Positions 1 through 6,828 of a stretch of 9,861 nt of DNA are shown one piece after another (position 1 is the first letter of the stretch; each line of letters opens with the position of its first letter). The notes under the pieces were generated by a model. The model was not told where the DNA came from, ran no database searches, and saw nothing but the letters and a program-made list of their open reading frames with translations. The stretch comes from Bacillota bacterium (GTDB lineage Bacteria > Bacillota > Clostridia > Lachnospirales > Lachnospiraceae). The stretch is taken from positions 1 through 9,861 of the forward strand of contig JAEWWQ010000431.1 of NCBI GenBank assembly GCA_023458855.1. Direction: 5' to 3'. The translations under genes were made by a program, and so were the position numbers.

Positions 1-1
1 A

Positions 2-124
2 TATCGGAGTCAGTATGGCAGCGTGAATCCGGCAGCAATAATGGGTCCGGGACTTTTTGCTACACTGATAAGTACTCTTGCAGCAGTGGTTTTCTGTCGT
101 ATTTTTTGCAAAAAAAGGTCATGA
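2..124 (+). CDS. spmA: Spore maturation protein A, C-terminal fragment
   Basis: The 3' end of a gene that begins before the window. The reading frame from base 2 encodes about 40 residues ending in a TGA at 122-124. The peptide contains NPAAIMGPGLFATLIST, the conserved tail of SpmA proteins, then a hydrophobic stretch (AAVVFCRIF) and a basic end (CKKRS). SpmA is a membrane protein that works with SpmB in late sporulation; in Bacillus the pair is needed for proper spore core dehydration and heat resistance. The call rests on this tail motif plus the SpmB gene directly downstream, which is the usual order. The AT-rich gap to spmB is 52 bases with no terminator, so both are probably one transcript. 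Confidence 0.85.
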   Translation, partial: YRSQYGSVNPAAIMGPGLFATLISTLAAVVFCRIFCKKRS

Positions 125-161
125 TAATCAAGTAAAATTCATATATATGAAAGAAAAGCTT

Positions 162-167
162 AAAGGG
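162..167 (+). promoter_or_regulatory. Ribosome binding site fixing the spmB start
   Basis: AAAGGG lies 9 bases before the ATG at 177. The in-frame ATG codons at 78 and 147 have no comparable purine run in front of them, and 78 lies inside spmA. This supports 177 as the start. Confidence 0.6.
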
Positions 168-176
168 CAGGTTATC

Positions 177-701
177 ATGCGTGTACTTACCAATATATCC
201 AATATAATCATACCAATCCTGATTTTCTACATTGTTGCAACGGGTATATCCATGAAAAAGAATATCTATGAGGACTTTATCAGGGGAGCCGCAGATGGAC
301 TAAAAACAGTTGTAAAAATCATGCCCACTTTAATCGGGCTTATGGTAGCTGTCGGAATACTGAGAGCTTCCGGTTTTCTCGATTTTCTGGCGTCTCTATT
401 CTCGGTGATAGAAGAACCGCTCCATTTTCCTTCAGAGCTTTTCTCCCTTGTATTCATACGTATGTTTTCTTCTTCTGCTGCTACAGGATTGGTATTAGAT
501 ATTTTTAAAGAATATGGAACTGACTCCAGAATCGGACTCATTACATCGATTATGATGAGCTGCACAGAGACGATCTTCTATACTATGAGTGTTTATTTTC
601 TGTCAGCCAAGGTAAGTAAAACAAAGTGGACTCTGCCGGGAGCACTTATATGCACTCTGGCCGGAATTGTGGCAAGTGTGGTCTTAGCAGGCTATATGTA
701 A
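177..701 (+). CDS. spmB: Spore maturation protein B
   Basis: Integral membrane protein of 174 residues, close to the roughly 178 of Bacillus SpmB. It belongs to the nucleoside-recognition (Gate) domain family and acts with SpmA in spore core dehydration. Visible family features are the N-terminal hydrophobic segment (about residues 8-22), YEDFIRGAADGLKTVVKIMP (31-50), a second hydrophobic segment with RASG (52-66), RMFSSSAATG (95-104), EYGTDSRIG (112-120), SCTETIFYTMSVYF (128-141), and a final hydrophobic segment (155-171). The motifs differ from the Bacillus forms (RPLSGS, GPDS, GSTETTFY), and I believe this variant is common in Lachnospiraceae. The start at 177 gives the usual N-terminus and has a ribosome binding site; ATG 147 would add ten residues. 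The gene ends 10 bases from the convergent regulator gene, and no terminator hairpin is visible between them. Confidence 0.93.
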   Translation: MRVLTNISNIIIPILIFYIVATGISMKKNIYEDFIRGAADGLKTVVKIMPTLIGLMVAVGILRASGFLDFLASLFSVIEEPLHFPSELFSLVFIRMFSSSAATGLVLDIFKEYGTDSRIGLITSIMMSCTETIFYTMSVYFLSAKVSKTKWTLPGALICTLAGIVASVVLAGYM

Positions 702-711
702 TAAAATAATA

Positions 712-1545
712 TTATAGCATTGCCTGTCGAATCTGCTTTGGCGTGGCATGATAAGTTTCTTTAAACAAATTCATAAATACTTTATAATTGGTGATGCCGT
801 TTTTTTCCAGAAGATAAGTAATACTGTCTGTGGTCTGTACCAGATCAGAATAAAAACGTACTATCCGGTAAGTATTCAGATACTCCAAAAAAGTCTGTCC
901 TGTATATTCTTTAAACAGACGGCAGAAATATTCACGGCTAAGGCACACGGATGTAGCCACATCAGATAACGTAACAGGGTCTGTATAATGCAACCGCACA
1001 TAGCGAATGACTTCTTCAATCCGCTTTATGTCGCGGTTGTTCTTTGCATTTTCGGTAGAGGATATTTTGGTTGAAAAATTTTTATATAAACAAAAAAGAA
1101 ACTGATATAGCAAGGCAGAAAAGTGAAGTTCAAAACCATCTTCTTTTTTTTCATAGTCTTTCTTCATATCCAATAAATAATTACGCAGACAGGTACACGG
1201 GGTACTGTCATTGGAAGAAGGAGGGAACTGCTGAAAATGAAGAAGAGGATAATTTGGCAGCGTCCGGGTGATAAAATCCGCGGGAATCTGCAATAAAACA
1301 TAGGTAATTGATTCGTTAATATAGGTGGAGTGGATATCATTTGAATTAATAACAAGCATATCGGATGGTTCCAGCAGGTATTTTTGTGAATTGATATAAG
1401 CCACCATAGAACCCGCTAATACCAGAAGAATCTCCAGATGATTATGCCAATGTGCAGTACAAATAAAGTTTTCATCAAATGGTGTAGCAAAAAAGACCTG
1501 TAAATGAGTATCATCAATAATATTTTCATGTTTGTACGTTGGCAT
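712..1545 (-). CDS. AraC-family transcriptional regulator with cupin-like sensor domain
   Basis: A 277-residue cytoplasmic DNA-binding regulator. The N-terminal half resembles the cupin-like AraC ligand-binding domain: HWHNHLEILLVLAGS (about 32-46) carries the His-rich cupin motif, followed by YLLEPSDMLVINSNDIHST (56-74). The C-terminal part (about 177-275) is an AraC double helix-turn-helix. The first helix-turn-helix is near TLSDVATSVCLSREYFCRLFKEYTG (192-216) and the second spans SITYLLEKNGITNYKVFMNLFKE (about 241-263), closing with the typical ATPKQIRQ. The start was chosen at 1545 because GAGGAG lies 6 bases upstream. A longer frame to 1623 exists but would overlap a good promoter. It is divergent from the GH3 gene, so it probably controls that gene (and possibly the 4704 operon) in response to a sugar or oligosaccharide. 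The ligand cannot be read from the sequence. Confidence 0.9.
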   Translation of the reverse strand: MPTYKHENIIDDTHLQVFFATPFDENFICTAHWHNHLEILLVLAGSMVAYINSQKYLLEPSDMLVINSNDIHSTYINESITYVLLQIPADFITRTLPNYPLLHFQQFPPSSNDSTPCTCLRNYLLDMKKDYEKKEDGFELHFSALLYQFLFCLYKNFSTKISSTENAKNNRDIKRIEEVIRYVRLHYTDPVTLSDVATSVCLSREYFCRLFKEYTGQTFLEYLNTYRIVRFYSDLVQTTDSITYLLEKNGITNYKVFMNLFKETYHATPKQIRQAML

Positions 1546-1551
1546 TCCATA

Positions 1552-1557
1552 CTCCTC
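1552..1557 (-). promoter_or_regulatory. Ribosome binding site of the AraC-family gene
   Basis: On the minus strand this reads GAGGAG, 6 bases before the ATG at 1545-1543. No comparable site precedes the in-frame upstream ATG codons, so it decides the start. Confidence 0.75.
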
Positions 1558-1594
1558 ACAATACCATAAAATTTTTCTGGACATATATAAATTA

Positions 1595-1623
1595 AGTATA
1601 TAGACTATTCTTATAAATATCAA
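1595..1623 (-). promoter_or_regulatory. Sigma-A type promoter of the AraC-family gene
   Basis: On the minus strand TTGATA (1623-1618, five of six matches to TTGACA) is followed after exactly 17 bases by TATACT (1600-1595, five of six matches to TATAAT). Transcription should begin near 1588, leaving a leader of about 43 bases before the start at 1545. The site lies inside the upstream extension of the reading frame, which argues that the extension is not translated. Confidence 0.65.
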
Positions 1624-1776
1624 TATCGACCTATAAATATGCTAATATTATATCTATAAAATAGTAAGGTAATTAGGTAATCTATGCATAGATGTAAAAA
1701 CGGATCTAATAAAGGAAAGAAATAAAATAACAATATAAACAGGAAAATATCTGTTAACATAAATAGGAGGCTGTAT
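1624..1776. promoter_or_regulatory. Divergent control region between the AraC-family and GH3 genes
   Basis: A strongly AT-rich, gene-free stretch. It holds a perfect 14-bp palindrome (1680-1693), a short direct repeat AGGTAAT at 1667-1673 and 1675-1681, the element ATCTA at 1652, 1680 and 1704, and a small inverted repeat AACAG / CTGTT (1738-1742 and 1751-1755) just before the GH3 ribosome binding site AGGAGG (1765-1770, 6 bases before the ATG at 1777). Several -10-like hexamers are present (for example TATTAT 1646-1651), but none has a credible TTGACA-like box at the proper distance on the plus strand. I infer that GH3 transcription needs an activator, most simply the divergent AraC protein. 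Confidence 0.5.
1680..1693. repeat. Perfect 14-bp palindrome, candidate operator
   Basis: ATCTATGCATAGAT equals its own reverse complement and sits about mid-way in the divergent intergenic region, roughly 85-97 bases before the GH3 start codon. It could bind a dimeric regulator. AraC-family proteins more often use direct repeats, so a different protein may be involved, or the symmetry may be chance in AT-rich DNA. Confidence 0.45.
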
Positions 1777-4542
1777 ATGGGAAAAAAAATACTGGATTGG
1801 CAGAACTATATGAATTGTGCAAGACAGACGGTTGCGGAGGGTATGGTTTTATTAAAAAATGATAATCATGCACTTCCTTATGCAGAAGGAAGTAAGGTGG
1901 CCGTATTTGGAAGAATACAGAATAATTATTACAAAAGTGGAACTGGTTCGGGAGGTATGGTTAATGTTGCCAGGGTAACTGGTATTGTAGATGCATTGCT
2001 GGAAGACGGCAGCGTGGAACTGAATGAATACCTTAGAAGAGTGTATGAGGAATGGGAACTGGAGCATCCTTTTTTTGCGGGTATTGGATGGGGGACCGAA
2101 CCATGGGCACAAGAGGAGATGGAAATATCTGAAGAAGTCGTTCAGAAAGCAGCAGAGGAATCTGATCATGCGCTTATTATCATAGGAAGAACGGCAGGAG
2201 AAGATCATGATAATAAGGACGAACCAGGTTCTTATCGGTTGACCAGTACAGAAGAAGACATGATGGAGAAGGTTAGGAAAGAATTCTCTAAAGTGACAGT
2301 AGTACTCAATGTTGGAAATATTATTGATATGAGCTTTGTGGATTTGTATAAACCGGATGCAGTTCTATATGCATGGCAAGGCGGTATGATTGGAGGATAT
2401 GGAGTTGCAGATGTACTTACAGGAAAAGTAAGTCCATCTGGAAAGCTGTCAGATACAATTGCATATGCAATTAAAGACTATCCGTCAGATGGAAATTTTG
2501 GAAATAATGATTATGACTATTATGTAGAGGATATTTATGTTGGATATCGTTATTTTGAGACATTGGCAAAAGATAAAGTACGCTATCCTTTTGGATTTGG
2601 ACTATCTTACTCGGAATTTGATATCAGCACAGAAGTATTTGAGAAAGTAAATAACAAGATTAAAATGACTGTTTTGGTCAAAAATGTAGGAAAATGTACC
2701 GGAAAAGAAGTAGTTCAAATCTATGTGGCAGCACCACAGGGAAAGTTGGGAAAACCCTGCCGAAGTCTGATTGCATTTCAGAAGACAAAAATGTTAAGAG
2801 CATCTGAAGTACAGATATTAACATTTGAGATCAATATCGAACATTTTGCCTCTTATGATGAAGCAGGGATAACGGGCCATAAGTCTTGTATGGTTTTGGA
2901 AGAGGGAACTTATGTAATATTTGCAGGCAGTGATGTAAGACAAGCTACAGAAGCAGGTGTATTTACATTATCAAAGTTACTTGTAACAGAACAGTTGGAG
3001 GAAGCATTAGCACCTGTTAGTGCATTCCGCAGAATGAAGCCTCAGGCAGATGAAAAAGGTCTATATCAGATACAATGGGAAGATGTGCCGCTTCGAACAA
3101 TAGATATGAAGGGAAGAAAAAAAAGTAACCTTCCCGAAACAATTCCTTTTACGGAAGATAGAGGGATCAGATTAAAAGATGTCCTGGAAGAAAAAGCAGG
3201 GATGAAAGAGTTTGTGGCACAGTTATCGGATGAGGATCTGGCTTGTATAATCCGTGGAGAGGGAATGGGAAGTGCCAAAGTGACACCGGGAACGGCAGCA
3301 GCATTTGGCGGGGTTAGTCCGAGACTACAGGAATTTGGTATTCCCTGTGGATGTTGTACAGATGGTCCTTCCGGCATGCGGCTAGATACGGGCACATATG
3401 CATTCAGCCTGCCGAATGGAACATTGATTGCCTGTACTTTTAATGAAGAATTAGCAGAAGAACTATTTACTTATACGGGAATTGAGATGATTAAGAATAA
3501 GATTGAGATTCTTCTGGGTCCAGGTATGAATATACATAGACATCCGTTAAACGGAAGAAATTTTGAATATTTCTCAGAAGATCCTTACTTGACGGGCATA
3601 TTGGCAGCCGCACAATTAAGAGGCCTTGCAAAATCCGGTGTAACAGGCTCTATGAAACATTTCTGCGCAAATAATCAGGAAACATATCGCCATGATGTAG
3701 ATAGTGTAATATCGGAACGTGCCCTAAGAGAAATCTATCTGAAAGGTTTCGAAATAGCAGTAAAATCGGGTGCTGGTCATGTTGTAATGACAACATATGG
3801 TTCTGTCAATGGATTGTGGACGGCGGGAAGCTATGATCTTGTAACACAGATCCTTCGCAATCAGTGGGGCTTTACCGGCATTGTTATGACCGACTGGTGG
3901 GCTAAGATTAATGAAGAGGGTATTGAGGCAAATAGGACAAATTTTGCAGCAATGGCAGCAGCACAAAATGATCTTTACATGGTGTGTGCGGATGGGGCTG
4001 AAAATACCATTGGCGATAATACTCTGACATCGCTGGAGCGAGGTACATTAACAAGGGGTGAATTACAAAGATGTGCAATAAATATTTGTAGGTTTGTAAT
4101 GCATTCACATGCGATGAAACGTTTTCTTGGAGTGGGATGTGAGGTAGAAGTCCTTCATCAGCCAGCAGAGGAGGCAGCCCAAGAGGAAATGGAAATTGTC
4201 ACCTATAAAGTACAAGATCAGATCACAATCTCTCTGGAGGATATTGAGGTAGAGAAAGATAAAGGATATGCATTTGGACTTGATCTTGAACAAAATGGTA
4301 ATTATAAAATTACCATAACAGGAAAATCAAATGTAAGCGAACTGGCACAGCTTCCGGTTTCATTTTTCTATGGAGGGACACCCATTGCCATGTTTACATG
4401 GAATGGAACAGGGGGAAAGTGGGTTTCTATTGAAAATAAAGTTTTTATGGAAACCAGAATTCATGCATTTAAATTATCTTTCAGGCAAAATGGCTTAAAA
4501 TTAAAAGATATGACAATAGCATTAGTGAATGAAAAACAATAA
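1777..4542 (+). CDS. Glycoside hydrolase family 3 beta-glycosidase with reversed domain order
   Basis: A 921-residue intracellular enzyme (no signal peptide) expected to hydrolyse beta-linked gluco- or related oligosaccharides from the non-reducing end with retention. The domains run opposite to a standard GH3. The GH3 C-terminal alpha/beta domain comes first (about 15-275), with GRTAGEDHDNKDEPGS (137-152) holding the likely acid/base Glu142 and YPFGFGLSYSEF (270-281) closing it. A fibronectin-III-like domain follows (about 288-400) and then a linker. The catalytic TIM barrel is last (about 480-785), with TDGPSGMR (528-535), GPGMNIHRHPLNGRNFEYFS (581-600), MKHF (626-629) and GFTGIVMTDWW (698-708) holding the nucleophile Asp706. 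Residues about 805-921 form an extra, probably beta-sandwich, domain that I cannot name. This swapped order is known from Butyrivibrio and Ruminococcus albus glucosidases. AGGAGG lies 6 bases before the start. The exact sugar specificity (glucoside, xyloside or other) cannot be told. Confidence 0.93.
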   Translation: MGKKILDWQNYMNCARQTVAEGMVLLKNDNHALPYAEGSKVAVFGRIQNNYYKSGTGSGGMVNVARVTGIVDALLEDGSVELNEYLRRVYEEWELEHPFFAGIGWGTEPWAQEEMEISEEVVQKAAEESDHALIIIGRTAGEDHDNKDEPGSYRLTSTEEDMMEKVRKEFSKVTVVLNVGNIIDMSFVDLYKPDAVLYAWQGGMIGGYGVADVLTGKVSPSGKLSDTIAYAIKDYPSDGNFGNNDYDYYVEDIYVGYRYFETLAKDKVRYPFGFGLSYSEFDISTEVFEKVNNKIKMTVLVKNVGKCTGKEVVQIYVAAPQGKLGKPCRSLIAFQKTKMLRASEVQILTFEINIEHFASYDEAGITGHKSCMVLEEGTYVIFAGSDVRQATEAGVFTLSKLLVTEQLEEALAPVSAFRRMKPQADEKGLYQIQWEDVPLRTIDMKGRKKSNLPETIPFTEDRGIRLKDVLEEKAGMKEFVAQLSDEDLACIIRGEGMGSAKVTPGTAAAFGGVSPRLQEFGIPCGCCTDGPSGMRLDTGTYAFSLPNGTLIACTFNEELAEELFTYTGIEMIKNKIEILLGPGMNIHRHPLNGRNFEYFSEDPYLTGILAAAQLRGLAKSGVTGSMKHFCANNQETYRHDVDSVISERALREIYLKGFEIAVKSGAGHVVMTTYGSVNGLWTAGSYDLVTQILRNQWGFTGIVMTDWWAKINEEGIEANRTNFAAMAAAQNDLYMVCADGAENTIGDNTLTSLERGTLTRGELQRCAINICRFVMHSHAMKRFLGVGCEVEVLHQPAEEAAQEEMEIVTYKVQDQITISLEDIEVEKDKGYAFGLDLEQNGNYKITITGKSNVSELAQLPVSFFYGGTPIAMFTWNGTGGKWVSIENKVFMETRIHAFKLSFRQNGLKLKDMTIALVNEKQ

Positions 4543-4555
4543 AGATTAATCAAAA

Positions 4556-4604
4556 AACAAAGAAAGAGCCAGATTCGTAATTTGGTTCTTTCTTTGTTTT
4601 CCTT
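4556..4604 (+). terminator. Rho-independent terminator after the GH3 gene
   Basis: Arms 4556-4575 and 4579-4598 pair over 20 positions (18 Watson-Crick and two G-U pairs) around a 3-base loop, followed by a T-rich run (TTCCTT). It starts 13 bases after the GH3 stop codon and separates the GH3 transcript from the 4704 gene. The stem is A/T-rich at its base with a GCC/GGT core near the loop. Confidence 0.9.
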
Positions 4605-4624
4605 ACTATGGGTTATTTTTTAGA

Positions 4625-4652
4625 ATGACTGATAAAATATCATAAATATGAT
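4625..4652 (+). promoter_or_regulatory. Probable promoter of the debranching enzyme operon
   Basis: ATGACT (4625-4630, four of six matches to TTGACA) is followed after 16 bases by TATGAT (4647-4652, five of six matches to TATAAT). Transcription would start near 4659, about 45 bases before the ATG at 4704. A second -10-like hexamer TACAAT (4652-4657) overlaps it but has no matching -35. The strong terminator just upstream makes an independent promoter here likely. Confidence 0.5.
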
Positions 4653-4653
4653 A
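4638..4653. repeat. Inverted repeat over the -10 box, candidate operator
   Basis: TATCAT (4638-4643) and ATGATA (4648-4653) are exact inverted copies separated by 4 bases, giving a 16-bp two-fold symmetric site that covers the predicted -10 hexamer. Its position would suit a repressor that blocks RNA polymerase. No known consensus is matched with confidence, and the AT-rich setting makes chance possible. Confidence 0.4.
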
Positions 4654-4703
4654 CAATAATAATTGGTAAAAGTGTATATATTTTAGAGCGAAGGGGAAAA
4701 AAG

Positions 4704-6785
4704 ATGGATAATATCAACAAAAAAATTCACTTAGTACCATTGGATAAAATCGACGGATTTGAAGTAAGACCTGGATTTTATGAGATAAATGGTGCAACGG
4801 CGATTCCAGGTGGTGTTAATTTTACAATTCACTTACATCAGGCAACATCCTGCGAACTTTTGCTTTTTCATAGAATGCAGGAAGAACCCTATGCTGTTAT
4901 CAGGTTTCCAGATCATTATAGAATAGGTAATGTTTATTCTATGATAGTATTTAAATTAAATATAGAGGAATTTGAATATGCTTATCGCGTAGATGGTCCC
5001 TATGATCTTAAGAAGGGAATTATCTTTGATAAAACAAAATATCTGCTGGATCCTTATGCAAGAGCGGTTACAGGACAAAGTGTATGGGGGGAAAAGATTG
5101 GGAAAGAGATTCGATATAAGGCCAGAGTAGTAAAAAATGATTTTGACTGGGGAAATTCCAGACAGCCGCTAACTCCAATGGAGGATCTTATTATATATGA
5201 GATGCATGTAAGGGGTTTTACCAAGGATGCATCGTCAGAAGTTATTAACGCGGGAACATTTGCAGGATTAATGGAAAAAATACCATATTTAAAAGAATTG
5301 GGTGTCACTGCGGTAGAATTGATGCCAATCTTTGAATTTGATGAATTATTGGGAAAAAGAGAAGTGAATGGCAAACAGGTATTGGATTATTGGGGATATA
5401 ATACAGTTAGTTTTTTTGCTCCGAATACCAGTTACTGTGCCAGCCTTGAATATAATAGAGAAGGAAATGAACTAAAAAATCTGATTAAGGAATTAAATGC
5501 TAATGATATAGAAGTCTATCTGGATGTTGTATTCAATCATACAGCAGAAGGAAATGAAACAGGTCCTTTTTTTTGTTTTAAGGGTATTGATAACAATATC
5601 TATTATATGTTGACACCAGATGGATATTATTATAATTTCAGTGGTTGCGGTAATACGCTTAACTGCAATCATCCAATTGTGCGCGAGATGATATTAGAGT
5701 GCCTGCGATATTGGGTAATTGCCTATCGTGTGGACGGTTTTCGGTTCGACCTTGCAAGTATTTTAGGCCGGAATGAAGATGGTTCTCCCATGAGTCAGCC
5801 TCCTCTTTTGCAGAGCCTTGCGTTTGATCCTATTCTTGGAAGTGTAAAATTAATAGCAGAGGCCTGGGATGCAGGCGGATTATACCAGGTTGGCACATTT
5901 CCAGCCTGGAATCGATGGGTGGAATGGAATGGCAGATATCGCGACGATATGAGAAGTTTTTTAAAAGGGGATTATGGAAAAATAGTTGATGCAGCAAATA
6001 GAATTACAGGTTCATTGGATATTTATAATCAGGAATGCAGAGGTTATAATGCTTCTGTCAATTTTTTAACATGTCATGATGGATTTACATTATGGGATCT
6101 GTATTCCTATAATGAAAAACATAATGAAGAAAATGGATGGAGCAATACAGATGGAGCAGATGATAACCGCAGCTGGAATTGCGGCATTGAAGGGGAAACC
6201 GATGCTCCGGAGATTATTGCATTACGTAAACGTCTCATCAAAAATGCATGTGCAGTATTGATGTGCAGCAGGGGAATTCCTATGTTTCTGGCAGGAGATG
6301 AATTTGGAAATACACAATTTGGTAATAACAATGCATATTGTCAGGATAATGTTATATCATGGTTAGACTGGAATTTATTGAAAAAGAATAAAGATATTTT
6401 TGAATTTTTCAAATATATGATTCAATTGAGAAAGAAATACCGCATTATACGGACAGATACGGCTCTTTGTTCAAATGGGTTTCCGAATATTAGTGTTCAT
6501 GGTATACAAGCCTGGAAACTTGACTTTGAGAGTAATAATCATTATATTGGTATAATGTATGCGGGGAGAAGCAATGATAATTCTAAAGAGGATATCGTGT
6601 ACTTAGCAATAAATACTTATTGGGAAGAACAGAATATAGAACTTCCGGTATTATACGATCATCTGAAGTGGAAAGAAATTGTTCATACTTTTTACGAAGA
6701 AAGTATTATAAAAAAAGATAAATTTATAGGCAATACAATGAAGATTGAACCAAGAAGTGTCATAATTCTAATTGCAAGCCATTAA
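4704..6785 (+). CDS. glgX: Glycogen/maltodextrin debranching enzyme (GlgX/isoamylase type, GH13)
   Basis: A 693-residue cytoplasmic enzyme that cleaves alpha-1,6 branch points of glycogen, starch-derived dextrins or limit dextrins. Order of domains: CBM48/isoamylase N-terminal domain (about 18-120, with YRVDGPYD), the GH13 barrel (about 160-590), and a C-terminal beta domain to the end. All four GH13 regions are intact: DVVFNH (274-279), GFRFD (345-349) with the nucleophile Asp349, LIAEAWD (383-389) with the acid Glu386, and FLTCHDG (454-460) with the transition-state stabiliser Asp459. NFSGCGNTLNCNHP (311-324) and GNNNAYCQDN near the end of the barrel are typical of the GlgX/isoamylase branch rather than pullulanase PulA. 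There is no signal peptide. AAGGGG (4691-4696) lies 7 bases before the start. It is followed 43 bases later by the chemoreceptor gene with no terminator between. It is not beside glgA, glgB or glgP in this window, so a role in breakdown of imported dextrins is as likely as one in glycogen turnover. Confidence 0.92.
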   Translation: MDNINKKIHLVPLDKIDGFEVRPGFYEINGATAIPGGVNFTIHLHQATSCELLLFHRMQEEPYAVIRFPDHYRIGNVYSMIVFKLNIEEFEYAYRVDGPYDLKKGIIFDKTKYLLDPYARAVTGQSVWGEKIGKEIRYKARVVKNDFDWGNSRQPLTPMEDLIIYEMHVRGFTKDASSEVINAGTFAGLMEKIPYLKELGVTAVELMPIFEFDELLGKREVNGKQVLDYWGYNTVSFFAPNTSYCASLEYNREGNELKNLIKELNANDIEVYLDVVFNHTAEGNETGPFFCFKGIDNNIYYMLTPDGYYYNFSGCGNTLNCNHPIVREMILECLRYWVIAYRVDGFRFDLASILGRNEDGSPMSQPPLLQSLAFDPILGSVKLIAEAWDAGGLYQVGTFPAWNRWVEWNGRYRDDMRSFLKGDYGKIVDAANRITGSLDIYNQECRGYNASVNFLTCHDGFTLWDLYSYNEKHNEENGWSNTDGADDNRSWNCGIEGETDAPEIIALRKRLIKNACAVLMCSRGIPMFLAGDEFGNTQFGNNNAYCQDNVISWLDWNLLKKNKDIFEFFKYMIQLRKKYRIIRTDTALCSNGFPNISVHGIQAWKLDFESNNHYIGIMYAGRSNDNSKEDIVYLAINTYWEEQNIELPVLYDHLKWKEIVHTFYEESIIKKDKFIGNTMKIEPRSVIILIASH

Positions 6786-6810
6786 TTTATAATTAAGTCT
6801 AGAATATACT

Positions 6811-6818
6811 AAAGGGGG
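6811..6818 (+). promoter_or_regulatory. Ribosome binding site of the chemoreceptor gene
   Basis: AAAGGGGG lies 10 bases before ATG 6829 and 7 bases before an in-frame TTG at 6826. The next gene (8843) uses the same 10-base spacing, so ATG 6829 is preferred, but TTG 6826 would add only one residue. A perfect TATAAT (6788-6793) lies upstream without a convincing -35, so a weak internal promoter cannot be excluded. Confidence 0.6.
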
Positions 6819-6828
6819 AATTTGATTG

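Noticed and set aside
78..176. Longer spmB starts at 78 or 147
   Set aside because: The start at 78 would overlap the end of spmA in another frame and add a non-homologous leader. The start at 147 has no Shine-Dalgarno.
1546..1623. A 26-codon upstream extension of the AraC-family gene
   Set aside because: It overlaps a near-consensus promoter for the same gene, lacks a ribosome binding site, and the ATG at 1545 has GAGGAG at ideal spacing.
1693..1709. Catabolite-repression (cre) site around ATGTAAAAACGG
   Set aside because: The CG lies two bases too far from the TGTAA half and the right half does not fit the consensus.
1852..2208. A 118-codon open frame on the minus strand within the GH3 gene
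   Set aside because: It is antisense to the acid/base domain of GH3 and shows no recognisable motifs.
6762..6785. Possible flagellar sigma-factor promoter (GCCATTAA near 6778) before the chemoreceptor
   Set aside because: The -10-like block matches only six of eight positions and no TAAA element lies at the proper distance.
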